DNA of 64,000 nucleotides from positions 62,001-126,000 of the forward strand of contig JAJZBZ010000007.1 of assembly GCA_021846275.1 (NCBI GenBank), read 5' to 3'. Position numbers and translations under genes: made by a program. Below, one piece after another: positions 63,253 through 64,000 of this stretch. Within the stretch, counting starts at the first letter, position 1. The number at the start of each line of letters is the position of its first letter. This DNA comes from Acidobacteriota bacterium (GTDB lineage: Bacteria; Acidobacteriota; Terriglobia; Terriglobales; Acidobacteriaceae). The notes below the pieces were generated by a model. It had not been told where the DNA came from, ran no database searches, and worked only from the letters and a program-made list of their open reading frames with translations.

Positions 63253-63427
63253 GTGACCGTGGGTCACGCGAGTGCAGGTTTCGGCCTGCAGGGTCAGCGA
63301 AAAAAAATAGTGCTGACGAAGCGGTGGTAATCCCCCATAGAAGTGGGATTTAGTTCTGGGCTTGCGAAAGCGAGCCACGCAGGGTGACCCTGAAGAACAA
63401 CCATTGCAAGACCCGGGATTCATCCCG
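63253..63427 (+). ncRNA. candidate structured RNA, hairpin-rich, unidentified
   Basis: Eight elements follow one another. GTGACC-GTG-GGTCAC starts at 63253, TGCAGG/CCTGCA at 63273 and GTCAGC/GCTGAC at 63293 (A-rich 13-nt loop). AATCCC/GGGATT starts at 63329. GTTCT (63353-63357) pairs with AGAAC (63394-63398), closing a junction around GGCTTGC-GAAA-GCGAGCC (63359-63376) and CAGGG-TGA-CCCTG (63380-63392). CGGGA-TTCA-TCCCG begins at 63414. The GNRA tetraloop inside a closed three-way junction argues for RNA function. I cannot match it to a known class; strand is assumed from the GAAA loop. Confidence 0.4.
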
Positions 63428-63530
63428 TAGGCCCAGATGAGGGCCAAGACGCCATGTCGGTCATTCTTTGAGATTTGCGCTGCGCCGCCGCCTGAGTACT
63501 CGGCAGCCAAACAGAAAGAAAACTTTCCGC

Positions 63531-63559
63531 TTGACAGCGAAGTGAAGTTTTGAGATTCT
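63531..63559 (+). promoter_or_regulatory. candidate rRNA operon promoter
   Basis: TTGACA (63531-63536), 17-nt spacer, GATTCT (63554-63559). The -35 is perfect and the -10 weak. It lies about 255 nt before the 16S 5' end and 110 nt before boxA, a normal layout for rrn operons. Confidence 0.6.
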
Positions 63560-63668
63560 GGTTGAGGCGCAAAAAACGCTGCGGAATGTTTCGCAGCAGC
63601 GCACAAGTTCGAGGACAACCCGCAAGGGCCTCGATCCAAACGGCCTCGCTCAGGCGACAAGTCGAACG

Positions 63669-63680
63669 GATCTTTGACAA
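63669..63680 (+). promoter_or_regulatory. boxA antitermination site in the rRNA leader
   Basis: GATCTTTGACAA resembles the boxA consensus TGCTCTTTAACA bound by NusB/S10. It is followed about 135 nt later by the 16S gene. Confidence 0.6.
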
Positions 63681-63816
63681 TAGGTTGAACATGCCAGTCG
63701 TGAAGAAGCAAGCATCTCAGCTTGATCTTCTCACAAAATAAGTCGTTGTCTGATGTGAATCAGGCGACGCGGTTGGCCCCGCAGACCTCCGTCGGCGCGG
63801 CCAATGTCGAACAGTT

Positions 63817-64000
<184 letters not shown>

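Noticed and set aside
63312-63376. CTGACGA followed by GAAA, resembling a hammerhead ribozyme core
   Set aside because: The stem between the two core pieces cannot be formed properly (only two base pairs next to the core), and the flanking stems I and III are not found.

Overview
The window looks like part of a chromosome from an acidobacterium, most likely class Terriglobia (subdivision 1). The right edge holds the first ~184 nt of a 16S rRNA gene whose opening reads like Acidobacteriaceae. The DNA is GC-rich throughout. Two large permeases belong to the acidobacterial duplicated orphan permease (ADOP) type, and several small zinc-ribbon and membrane proteins resemble families common in that phylum. 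These taxonomic points rest on recognition, not on a search.

Layout. 1-9.1 kb is housekeeping: the end of a pyrroline-5-carboxylate dehydrogenase, small secreted/membrane proteins, purA, mutM, a receiver-like protein with an Arg/Lys-rich N-terminus, a HIT protein with an M48 peptidase, a fluoride riboswitch with fluC, and an RlpA lipoprotein. 9.4-14.5 kb has a large radical SAM protein resembling the tetraether/membrane-spanning lipid synthase group, a beta-barrel protein, mutY and an OsmC peroxiredoxin. 14.5-16.8 kb is an AT-richer islet between the facing 3' ends of two tRNA-Leu genes. It carries a PIN-domain protein and an unrecognised 294-residue partner. 17.3-30.3 kb is one long operon for an export system: HlyD adaptor, two ABC ATPases, two ADOP permeases, TolC, an NtrC-type regulator and its histidine kinase. 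It is preceded by a sigma-54 promoter and paired upstream activator-like sites.

30.4-38.1 kb contains purL-purF, a beta-barrel protein and an FAD oxidoreductase. A small palindromic repeat lies tandemly before purL and again, in frame, inside the FAD enzyme gene. 38.1-46.4 kb (minus strand) has fmdB-like, ahcY, an aromatic amino acid block (trpB-trpA, chorismate mutase, DAHP synthase, prephenate dehydrogenase) and an orphan haem-copper oxidase subunit I. 46.7-52.7 kb holds a bactofilin and a peptidoglycan-recycling locus: an AmiE-NamZ type fusion, a class I amidotransferase-like hydrolase and NagZ. 53-57.3 kb is the conserved phoH-ybeY-CNNM/CorC-era cluster. 57.3-63.1 kb has a GAF-GGDEF diguanylate cyclase, moaA, small proteins, a TonB-domain protein, trmJ and a DUF3224 protein. 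63.1-64 kb is a hairpin-rich non-coding stretch, then the rRNA promoter, boxA and 16S.

All functional statements come from reading motifs and context; no database search or folding program was run. Many starts were moved inward from the longest open frame using Shine-Dalgarno position, signal-peptide position or family length, as noted per entry.
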